DNA of 8,700 nt from an uncultured Bacteroides sp. (GTDB taxonomy: Bacteria > Bacteroidota > Bacteroidia > Bacteroidales > Bacteroidaceae): contig USSR01000267.1 in NCBI GenBank assembly GCA_900557355.1, positions 1 through 8,700 of the forward strand, in the 5' to 3' direction. The notes under the pieces were generated by a model. It saw nothing but the letters and a program-made list of their open reading frames with translations, did no database searches and had not been told where the DNA came from. This document shows, in pieces, positions 1 through 7,597 of the stretch. The position numbers and the translations under genes are program-made. Within the stretch, counting starts at the first letter, position 1, and the number at the start of each line of letters is the position of its first letter.

Positions 1-720
1 TTCCGTATGGATAATGACATACCTTTGGTAGTTCCCGAGGTAAATGCTGCCGATGCAAAAGATCGTCCACGCGGCATCATCGCCAACCCTAACTGTACCA
101 CTATACAAATGGTAGTGGCACTGAAAGCCATCGAACAGCTTTCTCACATAAAGACTGTACACGTTTCTACGTATCAGGCTGCCAGCGGTGCAGGTGCTGC
201 CGCTATGGATGAATTGTACACACAATACCGCCAGGTGTTAGCAGGTGAATCTGTTACTGTTGAAAAGTTTGCATACCAGTTGGCATTCAACCTCATTCCT
301 CAGATTGACGTATTCACCGATAACGGATACACTAAAGAAGAAATGAAAATGTTCCACGAGACCCGTAAGATTATGCACTCCGACATTAAAGTAAGTGCAA
401 CTTGCGTACGCGTTCCTGCTCTTCGCTCTCACTCTGAAAGCATTTGGGTAGAAACAGAACGTCCTATTTCAGTGGAAGAAGCTCGTGAAGCTTTTGCAAA
501 AGGCGACGGCTTGGTATTGCAGGATAATCCTGCCGAAAAGGAATATCCAATGCCTCTGTTCCTTGCAGGCAAAGATCCCGTTTATGTAGGTCGTATCCGT
601 AAGGATCTGGCTAATGAAAATGGTCTGACTTTCTGGATTGTGGGTGACCAGATCAAGAAAGGTGCTGCACTGAACGCAGTACAAATTGCAGAATATTTGG
701 TAAAAGAGAATGCTCTCTAA
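1..720 (+). CDS. asd: Aspartate-semialdehyde dehydrogenase, C-terminal part (5' end cut by window edge)
   Basis: This enzyme reduces aspartyl-4-phosphate to aspartate-4-semialdehyde with NADPH in the cytoplasm. It is the branch step to lysine/diaminopimelate, threonine and methionine. The reading frame is open from base 1, so the ATG at 7-9 is an internal Met, not the start. About 239 codons are visible; the family is usually about 330-370 residues, so roughly the first 100 residues with the N-terminal NADP-binding motif lie outside. The catalytic cysteine sits in the NPNCTT motif (Cys codon 94-96). [15 protein letters not shown] stretch follows. The [12 protein letters not shown] motif carries the substrate-binding Arg and the acid-base His (codon 430-432). 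The frame ends in TAA at 718-720 with no frameshift. It is convergent with the next gene and followed by a hairpin terminator. Identification is from family motifs and is firm. Confidence 0.96.
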   Translation, partial: FRMDNDIPLVVPEVNAADAKDRPRGIIANPNCTTIQMVVALKAIEQLSHIKTVHVSTYQAASGAGAAAMDELYTQYRQVLAGESVTVEKFAYQLAFNLIPQIDVFTDNGYTKEEMKMFHETRKIMHSDIKVSATCVRVPALRSHSESIWVETERPISVEEAREAFAKGDGLVLQDNPAEKEYPMPLFLAGKDPVYVGRIRKDLANENGLTFWIVGDQIKKGAALNAVQIAEYLVKENAL

Positions 721-766
721 ACATTACTGATAAAAATAGAACCATTGGAGAAATGGTTGCAAACCC

Positions 767-805
767 CAAAAGAGGTTATCCCGGAAACGAGATAACCTCT
801 TTTTC
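767..805. terminator. Rho-independent terminator between convergent genes
   Basis: A perfect 10-bp stem, AGAGGTTATC at 771-780 and GATAACCTCT at 791-800, encloses a 10-base loop. It is flanked by A-tract and T-tract (AAA before, TTTT after), which extends the pairing to about 13 bp. On the plus strand it lies 50 bases past the asd stop and is followed by a T-run, as expected for asd termination. Read from the minus strand the stem is followed by TTTTGGGG, a weaker tail, so it probably also stops the convergent AlkZ-like gene. Confidence 0.88.
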
Positions 806-825
806 ATATTATCCTAAAAAAGAAA

Positions 826-1875
826 TCACCTTTCATGAAACAATAGGCATTCCTTTATAGCTTTTTCGACAAGCTTCTTCGCAGCAGGCCTGCACCCTGG
901 GAAGAAAGATGTATCAAAAACTCCTTTCTTTGAAGCCTTACGCCAATTCCCGGTGATACGGCCTTGATGAAGAATAACAGGTTGGAATATACCAAAATTA
1001 TTATAGGCATACTGAGCGTGCGATTCCTTTATACAGTCAAAGCGGTTTTTATAACTCACCAGATATTCATCAAACGGCGGAAGAAACTGGAGAATACTTT
1101 TTTCATCAACTTCCACCTCCCCGGTTAGTCCGGGTGAAGAGATATGTATCATCATTTCCCTGTCATTATATCGTTCTGTAATAATTTCCTGCCCAAGTGA
1201 CGCTATAGCGCTACGTGCTTCACGTATGTTCAATGCAGACCACCAAACGAAATCTTCCAGTGTTGCCGGACCGTGGCTTCTGAAATACCTTCGGGCGAGT
1301 TCAGCAAGAGCCTCCTCACGAGAGAGTTCTATAGCATCCGGAATCCTTTCACTGGTCAATGCATAGGTATGTTTCCCATTCTTCTCAATGCCACTACATA
1401 TTGTTCCGTCCGCCTCACCAAAACTTAGATGCATTTTAACGATGGGTTCACTGAGAGTTATACCTTTCAACTGAAGCTGTTCAAGAGCTTCCTGGCACGT
1501 CAGATGTTGTCCGGTCAGAATTTCTTCTATTTGGGGCTTGTACAGCAAACAATCCTCTTTTGTTAGGCCATGATGCTTTGCATAAAAGCTGAACTTTGAC
1601 AACATACTCTTAGCAGACAATTCAGTCATCCATTTTATATCCTTTCCCGGAATATAATGCCACGTAGGACGCATCACATGAGTACGCAAAATCCGCCCTG
1701 AATCCAATGCTTCCTGAACAGCCGTCAACGAAGGTTTCGCTATACGCAACCCGACTGCCCACTTAGCCGCCCTGATCTCTTGCGCCTGCATAGCACCCAT
1801 CCATTCAACAACCTCCTCCGGCCTTTCAAACCGTGGTCCTGCAATTCCCTGTGATAACATTCTTAATTTAAGCAT
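826..1875 (-). CDS. AlkZ/YcaQ-like winged-helix DNA glycosylase family protein (HTH_42)
   Basis: This is a 349-residue cytoplasmic protein of the winged-helix HTH_42 family. Characterised members, AlkZ of Streptomyces and YcaQ of E. coli, are DNA glycosylases that remove bulky alkylated purines and unhook interstrand crosslinks. Family landmarks are in order: MQAQE at 29-33, giving the catalytic-type Gln-x-Gln pair (Gln30, Gln32); RTHVMRPTWHYI at 64-75, matching the usual R-x-x-x-M-R-x-T-x-H block; YFRSHGPATLEDFVWWSAL at 197-215; LPPFDEYLVSYKNR at 265-278; and GRITGNWR at 305-312. The length is normal and the frame is intact. I chose the ATG at 1873-1875; Met6 (1858-1860) is a possible alternative start. 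A good promoter lies about 46 bases upstream and the SusCD terminator lies beyond it, so it is probably a single-gene transcript. Lesion specificity cannot be read from the sequence. Family assignment is confident, the enzymatic role is inferred. Confidence 0.85.
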   Translation of the reverse strand: MLKLRMLSQGIAGPRFERPEEVVEWMGAMQAQEIRAAKWAVGLRIAKPSLTAVQEALDSGRILRTHVMRPTWHYIPGKDIKWMTELSAKSMLSKFSFYAKHHGLTKEDCLLYKPQIEEILTGQHLTCQEALEQLQLKGITLSEPIVKMHLSFGEADGTICSGIEKNGKHTYALTSERIPDAIELSREEALAELARRYFRSHGPATLEDFVWWSALNIREARSAIASLGQEIITERYNDREMMIHISSPGLTGEVEVDEKSILQFLPPFDEYLVSYKNRFDCIKESHAQYAYNNFGIFQPVILHQGRITGNWRKASKKGVFDTSFFPGCRPAAKKLVEKAIKECLLFHER

Positions 1876-1920
1876 ACTTCTAATGACAAAATTATTATTT
1901 TACTAACAGACAGCTTTTTA

Positions 1921-1951
1921 CAAAGATAGAAAATATTTTATGATATCCAAC
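1921..1951 (-). promoter_or_regulatory. Bacteroides-type promoter for the AlkZ-like gene
   Basis: On the minus strand TATCTTTG (1921-1928) is a perfect TAnnTTTG -7 box. A GTTG (1948-1951) supplies a -33 TTG core 19 bases further upstream, the usual spacing for the primary sigma factor of Bacteroides. Transcription would begin near 1914 and give a leader of about 40 bases. A second -7-like match at 1887-1894 has no -33 partner. Confidence 0.6.
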
Positions 1952-1970
1952 CATCCCCCTATATCACAGC

Positions 1971-2014
1971 AAGAAAAGAGGTTGAACTCTAAGTAAATAG
2001 AATTCAACCTCTTT
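1971..2014 (-). terminator. Rho-independent terminator of the susC-susD operon
   Basis: A perfect 12-bp inverted repeat, AAAGAGGTTGAA at 1975-1986 with TTCAACCTCTTT at 2003-2014, extends inwards past one mismatch by TCTA/TAGA to a 6-base loop. On the minus strand the stem is followed by TTTTCTTG. It starts 25 bases past the susD stop, so the operon most likely ends with susD and does not continue into the AlkZ-like gene. Confidence 0.85.
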
Positions 2015-2039
2015 CAGTTACACCATTAACAATCTCACC

Positions 2040-3740
2040 TTATTTCCAGAACGGATTCTGTTCCATATTCGTATTCAAAGTCAGCTGAGTTGTAGGTATC
2101 GGATAGAAATAGTGCTTTGGTTCGTAGGTACGTGGCTGGTTAAGAGTGTTAGAACCAATCATATATCCATCATTATTCACATCGACTTCCGGATTCTCCA
2201 CATTCTTCATGTTAGCTCCAAGATAGATCGTAGGATTCTTGGAAGAATCAAGCAAATCAAGTTTATGCCAACGAATTAAATCCCAATAACGAGTCCAGTT
2301 ATCACACATCAACTCACAACGACGACAACGGCGGATCTCCCATATCAAATTGCTAACTCCCATATTGTTAGCTGGATCAGCTTCCGGTTGAGTGGTCATA
2401 CCGGGTAGCCCGGCACGCTCTTGCAACTTATTAATGGACTTGTCAAGATCAGCTTGCGTCAATGTTCCAAGTTCTGCCTTAGCCTCAGCGAAGTTCAGAT
2501 AGACAACAGACAGCCAGAAAAGCGGACAGTCAGTATATTGCTTGTTGATACTGTTACGGTCACTTACTGCCAACTCCTCCGGATTATCATATTTAGCGAT
2601 ACCATAACCGGTAGTAGAAGTGAACCCTGCAACTCCGGCACGACTATAAGCACTACCCTTGAAGCATAACACAGGATCGAGAGTAGCCGCCAATCGCTTG
2701 TCGCGAACAGCAAGAACAGACTCAAGATTGTATTTACCATCTGCATCTTTCACTGCGGCATCATTGGTATCCATTGTAGTGGTTGCTTTAGGTTTACCGT
2801 CAAGGAACAAGTAATTATCGAAAGCATTTTTGGTCATACCGCTAGTACCACTTGTATTAACAGTATAGTCAATGGTAGAATGCATGAAAACATTTTGAGA
2901 ATAAGGCTTGTAGAAAATCATTTCAGGATTAGAACTAAGCGATATTGAATTATAGTTTCCCTTATAACTCGGATTCAATGAGTATCCCTTAGTCATCAAT
3001 GCTTCACAAGCAGCCACACATTCACGCAAGTACTTCTCAGCGCGAGTGTTGTCAGCAGCTTTACCGGCATTGTCACTTGCATTACGATACTTACAGTAGG
3101 TACCTTCATACAATGTGATATCAGCTTTCATTGCCAACGCCATGTCAGCACTAAAGCGTTGTTTGTTAGTGCCCGTAATTGTACTTGCAGCATAGTTCAG
3201 GTCTTCTAGGACATTGTCCATTACAATATCTCGATCCGTACGTGGTCCGTAAACCACATCCTTGTCTGCCGGATCCACAACTGTAGTAATCCACTGTACG
3301 TCACCATACATGCGAACCAATTGATAATATTCCCATGCACGGTTCAAACGTGCCAGACCTTCATAATTAGCCTTAACAGCATCATCAAGAGAAGAAGTTT
3401 GCAGTCCTTCAATAATATAATTGGCACGACGAATTTCTGTGAAAGGATCGGACCAATTTGTAGAAGTGGCTACTACACTTGTATAAGTCCAGACTGTCGA
3501 CTGATAGTCTACCTGATCATCACTCAGTGTTTTGAAATAAAACCATCCGCCACCGCTGCCATTTCCATAACCCGAATAGTTGTTATAGAATGTATTGCAT
3601 TGGTTGTCAAGGTTACTCGTATTACTCCAATATGCAGGAGTATTGGTAAAGGCATCCAAAGGTGCTTTGTCGAGAAAGTCATTACAACTTGTCAAGGCCA
3701 TCAGTGCCATTGTTCCGTATATGAATAGCTTTTTCATCAT
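2040..3740 (-). CDS. SusD/RagB-family surface glycan-binding lipoprotein
   Basis: This is a 566-residue outer-membrane lipoprotein that binds ligand at the cell surface and acts as the lid on its SusC partner. The N-terminus has a type II signal peptide: MMKK, a hydrophobic stretch, then a lipobox LTSC with lipidated Cys19. After it comes the typical NDFLD start. Landmarks are RAWEYYQLVRMYGDVQW (134-150) in the helical TPR-like region, VVYLNFAEAKAELG (412-425), the helix ending TRYWDLIRW (483-491), and the tail YFYPIPTTQLTLN (544-556) with QNPFWK at the end. Length is normal. Two Met codons open the gene; I took the first. It starts 19 bases after the susC stop, so the two are co-transcribed. 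It is rich in cysteine for an exported protein: nine besides Cys19, including C472, C475 and C479 in one helix. The ligand cannot be told from sequence; the glycan role is the family default, and some members bind other oligomers. Confidence 0.95.
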   Translation of the reverse strand: MMKKLFIYGTMALMALTSCNDFLDKAPLDAFTNTPAYWSNTSNLDNQCNTFYNNYSGYGNGSGGGWFYFKTLSDDQVDYQSTVWTYTSVVATSTNWSDPFTEIRRANYIIEGLQTSSLDDAVKANYEGLARLNRAWEYYQLVRMYGDVQWITTVVDPADKDVVYGPRTDRDIVMDNVLEDLNYAASTITGTNKQRFSADMALAMKADITLYEGTYCKYRNASDNAGKAADNTRAEKYLRECVAACEALMTKGYSLNPSYKGNYNSISLSSNPEMIFYKPYSQNVFMHSTIDYTVNTSGTSGMTKNAFDNYLFLDGKPKATTTMDTNDAAVKDADGKYNLESVLAVRDKRLAATLDPVLCFKGSAYSRAGVAGFTSTTGYGIAKYDNPEELAVSDRNSINKQYTDCPLFWLSVVYLNFAEAKAELGTLTQADLDKSINKLQERAGLPGMTTQPEADPANNMGVSNLIWEIRRCRRCELMCDNWTRYWDLIRWHKLDLLDSSKNPTIYLGANMKNVENPEVDVNNDGYMIGSNTLNQPRTYEPKHYFYPIPTTQLTLNTNMEQNPFWK

Positions 3741-3759
3741 TCTTATTGTTTAATAGTTA

Positions 3760-6700
3760 TTATAAGGTTACCTGAATACCGAATGAGAAGGTACGAGTGA
3801 TAGGAGTTGTACGTCCCCAGCCTCCATAGGTAAGGCCATCACCAGTACTGATTTCCGGATCAACAGGAAGATCACTGCCCTTGTAGAGCAAGAAGAGGTT
3901 ACTACCACTAAAGTAGATACGTGCCTTTTCGATGAAAGCTTTACGGGTCCACTCCTTCGGTAAAGTATAGCCAACAGTTACGTTCTTTAAACGAAGATAA
4001 GACATATCAGTCAAGTAACGAGATTGCGGATAATAGTTATTGGAACCGTTTGCAATACCTGACACAGTACCTTTGGCTTCATTTCCCGGATATAAACGAG
4101 GATAAGTATTACTCTGGTCAATATCATAACCGGTAATCGTTTTCCAATCATCAGTATAGAATACTCTATTGAAACTTTTTTGATTATCGTAGATAGCCAA
4201 GTCAGCTGCACGCATCATCGGGAAATTCAAAGAAGAAATAGTCCAATCAGAACGTTTTCCCACACCTTGGAAGAATAAATCTAAGTCAATGCCTTTCCAG
4301 TTACCACCCAGATGGAAGCCATATTCATAACGAGGGAGTGAATTACCGATAATCTTCAAGTCACCATGATCATCAGCGGTTCCTTTTCCACCGTCAATCG
4401 CGCCACTGCCATCCAAATCTTTGAACTTAATATCACCAGGACCATAATGGAACGGAGCACGCTCAAGTGCAGATTGACCAGCAATACCCGGCTTGTAGTT
4501 CCATGAACCATCTGCATTCTGACCAGTAAAGTCAGATTCTTCAAAATAACGATCTGTTTCGAAACCCCAGATATCACCATAATTCTTGCCCGAATAGTAA
4601 GAACTGAGCAACTTAGTATCATTATTCCACTTTGTTACTTTTGTCTTTGAATCACTAAGATTGAAGTTAGCATACACATTAAATTCACCGAATTTATGAT
4701 GCCAATCGAGGTTTAATTCCCATCCACGGGTGCGCAGTGTACCTGCATTATCGTAAGGAGCAGTAGCACCTACACTGTTCGGAAGAACCTGGGCAGGAGC
4801 AAGCATATCACGGTTTTCACGTTGATACCAGTCAAATCCTACAGTTAATTCATTATTCAGGAAACCTAAATCCAAACCAATGTCAGTAGTGCGGATGCGT
4901 TCCCAAGTAAGAGACTTTGACACCAGTTTAGGCATATTGTACTGAGTCAATCTATTTGCATTAGCTCCATTGCCATCCACCCAATAAATATATCCTGTAG
5001 ATGATGTATTTTCTCGTTGGCTGATCAATGCTTCAAACATATAATCTCCAATGGCTTCATTTCCGATTTCACCATAGGATGCACGTAACTTAGCATTACT
5101 AATCACTTTCTTCAATGGTGCAAAATAAGCCTCTTCCGAGAAGCGATATCCGATAGAAGCAGAAGGGAAGAATGCCCATTTATCATTATGTGGGAATCTG
5201 GAAGAACCATCATAACGTCCATTCACTTCTAACAGGTAAATACCCTTATAATCATAATTAATACGTCCGAAGTAACCGGCCGAAGCACGAGAAGTGTGCG
5301 ACCAATTTATTTGTTGTCCATCTTGGCTTGCTAGGTTCAATTCGGGATATGCTTCATCATACAATCCTTTACGATATCCATATAAATAAGTATAATCCAC
5401 TTCTTCTGCATTAGCTCCGACCATTACATTCAAATTATGGCTCTTTGCAAAAGTCTTGGCATAGTTAGCATATGCATTCAAAGTCCAAGTATTCTGCTTG
5501 GAATTATCACGCCAGATTGCTGAGTTACTTTTGGTAACAATATATTTAGGAGTAGGCATTCCCGACCAGTCAATACCATAGACCGAGAAGTCTTCAGAGC
5601 CACTGTTCAAGTTCTGAATTGCATAAGTGAAATCAGCATTCAAAGTAAGTCCTTTTACTATTTCTGCTTTCAAGAATCCATTCAAACGGGTAAGGTCAGT
5701 TATTTCCTTACGGTCGGATGCTTGCTTACGCATAGACATAAGACGAGTATCATAACCATCAATAGTACCTGAAGGAATGAAGAAAGAACCCCAACGCCAA
5801 AGGGTCTGATAAGTACTACTGTAAATGTCAGGACGCTGATAAGCCTTACGAGAGTAATTGACACGTGCACCTACTTGCAACCAATCATATAAATTGGTCG
5901 TTACATTCACTGAAACATTGTACTTCTTCAATTCATCGGGACGTACTTTCATAATACCCTCTTTCTCATCATAACCAAAAGAAAGGTAATAGTTCGTCTT
6001 ACCAGAACTTCCCTGAACAGATATATTATGGCTTTGTGAAGGGGCTGCTTTACTATAATAAATATCCTGCACATCCCAGTCAGCATAATAATAAGGAGTT
6101 CCGTCAATGATATTATAATCCCCCACATTGCTGTCACTCTGATACGGTCTCATTTCACCATATTTTAGTTTTCTTCCTCCATTCTGTTGTGCCCACTTTT
6201 CGGCATAAGGCAATAGTTTATCAAAATACATACCAAAGAGTTCCACTTCATATTGGTTAGCATTGGCCTTAGCCTCCAATGCAGCCCGAAGTTGTGTAGG
6301 AACATCCGGGAAATTCGGAAGATAAGTTGCTTGATCCCACGCGAAATTATTACTATAATTTATAGTAACCTTTTCCGTCGGCTTAGCACTTTTCGTATTA
6401 ATCAAAATAACACCAAAAGCTGCACGTGTACCATAAATAGAGGTAGAAGCAGCATCTTTCAGTACAGAGATACTCTCAATATCCTGTGTATTCAAGAAAG
6501 AAATGTCATCCATCGGGACTCCATCCACAACAATCAACGGATTACTCTTTTCAGAATTACTTAACGTACCGACACCACGAATACGCATTGCAGCACTCCC
6601 GTTGATATCACCATTTTCAGTCGTGATACTCAAACCAGGAACCGCACCTTGCAGTGCTTTGGTTACATCTTGCTGAGGGCGGCCTGACATCGTTTTATTC

Positions 6701-7152
6701 AAGTCCACAGTAGTAACTGCACCTGTTAAATTGGCTTTCTTTTGTGTACCGTAACCAACTACTACTACTTCATCCAATAATTCCGTATCTTCCTTCAACA
6801 CGATTTTCATAGTAGGTGTAGCCTTTACTTCCTGGGGCTGATAACCTACGAATGATATTTTTAATATTGCTCCTGGCTTCACACTCAAAGTAAACTTTCC
6901 GTCAACGTCAGTAACAATGCCATTAGTTGTCCCTTTTTCTACCACACTGGCACCGATAACCGGCTCGCCTGCCGCATCTACAACCAAACCTGTAACATTG
7001 ATAGATTGTAACTGCTCTGTTACTTCTGAAACATGATCCGAAGCAACCTGGTTAGCCATCGCATTACCGCTTCCTAAAAACAGTGCACTGATGGCTACTG
7101 CTGTGAAGAATTTGCTATTTGCTAATCCTCGTTTTTTGCGATCTTCATTCAT
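3760..7152 (-). CDS. SusC/RagA-family TonB-dependent outer-membrane transporter
   Basis: This is a 1130-residue TonB-dependent transporter that imports the ligand captured by SusD into the periplasm. Domains in order: a signal peptide (about 1-33, cleavage likely after AMA); a carboxypeptidase-D-regulatory-like domain (about 53-119, VTGLVVDAAGEPVIGASV through the FVGYQPQ strand); the DEVVVVGYG TonB-box-like motif of the SusC family (127-135); a plug domain (about 140-256, with PLIVVDGVP at 205-213 and SISVLKDAASTSIYGTRA at 228-244); and a barrel to the C-terminus. Only about 20 residues lie between signal peptide and CarboxypepD domain, so there is no STN domain and no sign of anti-sigma signalling. 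D912-L-D914-G-S916-G-A-I-D920 resembles a calcium-binding loop, commonly seen at this place in SusC proteins. I see no cysteine. The chain ends in TFSFGIQVTL, with Leu rather than the more usual aromatic residue. The start ATG is at 7150-7152. The substrate is unknown. Confidence 0.96.
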   Translation of the reverse strand: MNEDRKKRGLANSKFFTAVAISALFLGSGNAMANQVASDHVSEVTEQLQSINVTGLVVDAAGEPVIGASVVEKGTTNGIVTDVDGKFTLSVKPGAILKISFVGYQPQEVKATPTMKIVLKEDTELLDEVVVVGYGTQKKANLTGAVTTVDLNKTMSGRPQQDVTKALQGAVPGLSITTENGDINGSAAMRIRGVGTLSNSEKSNPLIVVDGVPMDDISFLNTQDIESISVLKDAASTSIYGTRAAFGVILINTKSAKPTEKVTINYSNNFAWDQATYLPNFPDVPTQLRAALEAKANANQYEVELFGMYFDKLLPYAEKWAQQNGGRKLKYGEMRPYQSDSNVGDYNIIDGTPYYYADWDVQDIYYSKAAPSQSHNISVQGSSGKTNYYLSFGYDEKEGIMKVRPDELKKYNVSVNVTTNLYDWLQVGARVNYSRKAYQRPDIYSSTYQTLWRWGSFFIPSGTIDGYDTRLMSMRKQASDRKEITDLTRLNGFLKAEIVKGLTLNADFTYAIQNLNSGSEDFSVYGIDWSGMPTPKYIVTKSNSAIWRDNSKQNTWTLNAYANYAKTFAKSHNLNVMVGANAEEVDYTYLYGYRKGLYDEAYPELNLASQDGQQINWSHTSRASAGYFGRINYDYKGIYLLEVNGRYDGSSRFPHNDKWAFFPSASIGYRFSEEAYFAPLKKVISNAKLRASYGEIGNEAIGDYMFEALISQRENTSSTGYIYWVDGNGANANRLTQYNMPKLVSKSLTWERIRTTDIGLDLGFLNNELTVGFDWYQRENRDMLAPAQVLPNSVGATAPYDNAGTLRTRGWELNLDWHHKFGEFNVYANFNLSDSKTKVTKWNNDTKLLSSYYSGKNYGDIWGFETDRYFEESDFTGQNADGSWNYKPGIAGQSALERAPFHYGPGDIKFKDLDGSGAIDGGKGTADDHGDLKIIGNSLPRYEYGFHLGGNWKGIDLDLFFQGVGKRSDWTISSLNFPMMRAADLAIYDNQKSFNRVFYTDDWKTITGYDIDQSNTYPRLYPGNEAKGTVSGIANGSNNYYPQSRYLTDMSYLRLKNVTVGYTLPKEWTRKAFIEKARIYFSGSNLFLLYKGSDLPVDPEISTGDGLTYGGWGRTTPITRTFSFGIQVTL

Positions 7153-7214
7153 AAATGATTGATAATTTTGTTGTTAAATAAAATAGTTCTCTCAAAAATT
7201 AGGGTAAGGATAAT

Positions 7215-7249
7215 CAGATAGAAATAGTTAGTCAGATCTATTTCTTCTG
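7215..7249 (-). repeat. Bulged 12-bp inverted repeat in the susC leader
   Basis: CAGA-T-AGAAATAG (7215-7227) pairs with CTATTTCTTCTG (7238-7249), giving 12 base pairs with a single bulged base at 7219 and a 10-base loop. It lies about 63-97 bases before the susC start codon, so a hairpin here could affect leader folding or mRNA stability. It has no T-run after it in the transcript direction, so it is not a plain terminator. Confidence 0.5.
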
Positions 7250-7337
7250 TCAGACAAGTTTTTCTTCCATAGGCGTTTTTTCTTATTTATAGGTTTAACT
7301 TATATTTTATCTCTCTTATTATTTTTAGAGGTTTACC

Positions 7338-7354
7338 AAGTTCCAAGAGAACTT
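7338..7354. repeat. Inverted repeat AAGTTC-N5-GAACTT in the susC leader
   Basis: Perfect 6-bp arms at 7338-7343 and 7349-7354 surround a 5-base spacer. It could be an RNA hairpin in the leader or a site for a dimeric protein. Nothing in the sequence decides between these. Confidence 0.4.
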
Positions 7355-7387
7355 AGTAATTCTGCTATCGGTTAAAAATTAAAATAC

Positions 7388-7410
7388 ACTAAATACTGTT
7401 ACGATTTAGT
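7388..7410. repeat. Inverted repeat ACTAAAT-N9-ATTTAGT in the susC leader
   Basis: Perfect 7-bp arms at 7388-7394 and 7404-7410 with a 9-base spacer. It lies about 65-85 bases downstream of the predicted susC transcription start. It may be a hairpin or a protein-binding dyad; the AT-rich arms make a chance match possible. Confidence 0.35.
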
Positions 7411-7451
7411 CGGTCGTTTTAAGAGATAAACTCGTTATTAACAAAGGTGAT

Positions 7452-7472
7452 GAAACGCAATTTCTTCGTTTC
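7452..7472. repeat. Inverted repeat GAAACG-N9-CGTTTC at the predicted susC transcript start
   Basis: Perfect 6-bp arms at 7452-7457 and 7467-7472 with a 9-base spacer. It lies just downstream of the -7 box, so it would fall at about +1 to +21 of the transcript. A 5'-terminal hairpin that protects the mRNA or an operator overlapping the start site are both possible readings. Confidence 0.4.
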
Positions 7473-7473
7473 T

Positions 7474-7597
7474 TCTTAGCAAAGATATATTATAATTTAA
7501 TATCAAGAACATTCCTTTGCATTTATTTAACTTTATATTTATAAGTTTGCAAATGAGAGATTGTTATACCCTCGCTAATATGTTTTATATACAAATT
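7474..7597. other. Remainder of the kinase-susC intergenic region; no kinase terminator seen
   Basis: Very AT-rich. I see no hairpin with a T-run after the kinase stop, so read-through from the kinase into susC cannot be excluded. On the plus strand TAAGTTTG (7542-7549) with TTTG at 7516-7519 resembles a promoter pointing at the 3' end of the kinase gene, but the 22-base spacing is a little long and the base composition favours chance matches. Confidence 0.35.
7480..7507 (-). promoter_or_regulatory. Probable susC-susD promoter
   Basis: On the minus strand TATCTTTG (7480-7487) matches the Bacteroides -7 consensus TAnnTTTG exactly. A -33 element is poor: the nearest TTG (7504-7506) leaves only 16 bases, shorter than the usual 19-21. 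A weak -33 region fits a promoter that needs an activator, as is common for SusCD operons, but that is inference. No other exact -7 match was seen between the kinase and susC on this strand. Confidence 0.45.

Larger units (their letters stand above)
7153..7473 (-). promoter_or_regulatory. Long, structured 5' leader of the susC-susD mRNA (predicted)
   Basis: If transcription begins near 7473, as the -7 box at 7480-7487 suggests, susC has an untranslated leader of about 320 bases. This is long compared with the roughly 20 and 40 bases inferred for the kinase and AlkZ-like genes here. The stretch has no credible reading frame. It holds four inverted repeats, at 7452-7472, 7388-7410, 7338-7354 and 7215-7249. 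I do not recognise a known riboswitch class in it. The start site is inferred; in AT-rich DNA some of the repeats may be chance. Confidence 0.4.

Noticed and set aside
469..684. 71-codon minus-strand frame inside asd
   Set aside because: It is antisense to the conserved C-terminal part of asd and has no family signature.
1887..1894. Second TAnnTTTG-like box (minus strand) before the AlkZ-like gene
   Set aside because: It is only 12 bases from the start codon and has no -33 element; the box at 1921-1928 fits better.
3321..3728. 135-codon open frame on the plus strand inside susD
   Set aside because: It is antisense to a well-supported SusD coding region, has no recognisable domain and no ribosome-binding or promoter signal of its own.
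4356..4622. 88-codon minus-strand frame overlapping susC in another frame
   Set aside because: It is an out-of-frame shadow of the SusC barrel; the SusC frame is continuous through this stretch.
6253..6564. 103-codon open frame on the plus strand inside susC
   Set aside because: It lies antisense to the SusC plug region, whose motifs are certain; its translation is low-complexity and matches nothing I know.
7546..7553. Palindrome TTTGCAAA between kinase and susC
   Set aside because: Eight bases in AT-rich DNA are expected by chance, and nothing around it extends the symmetry.
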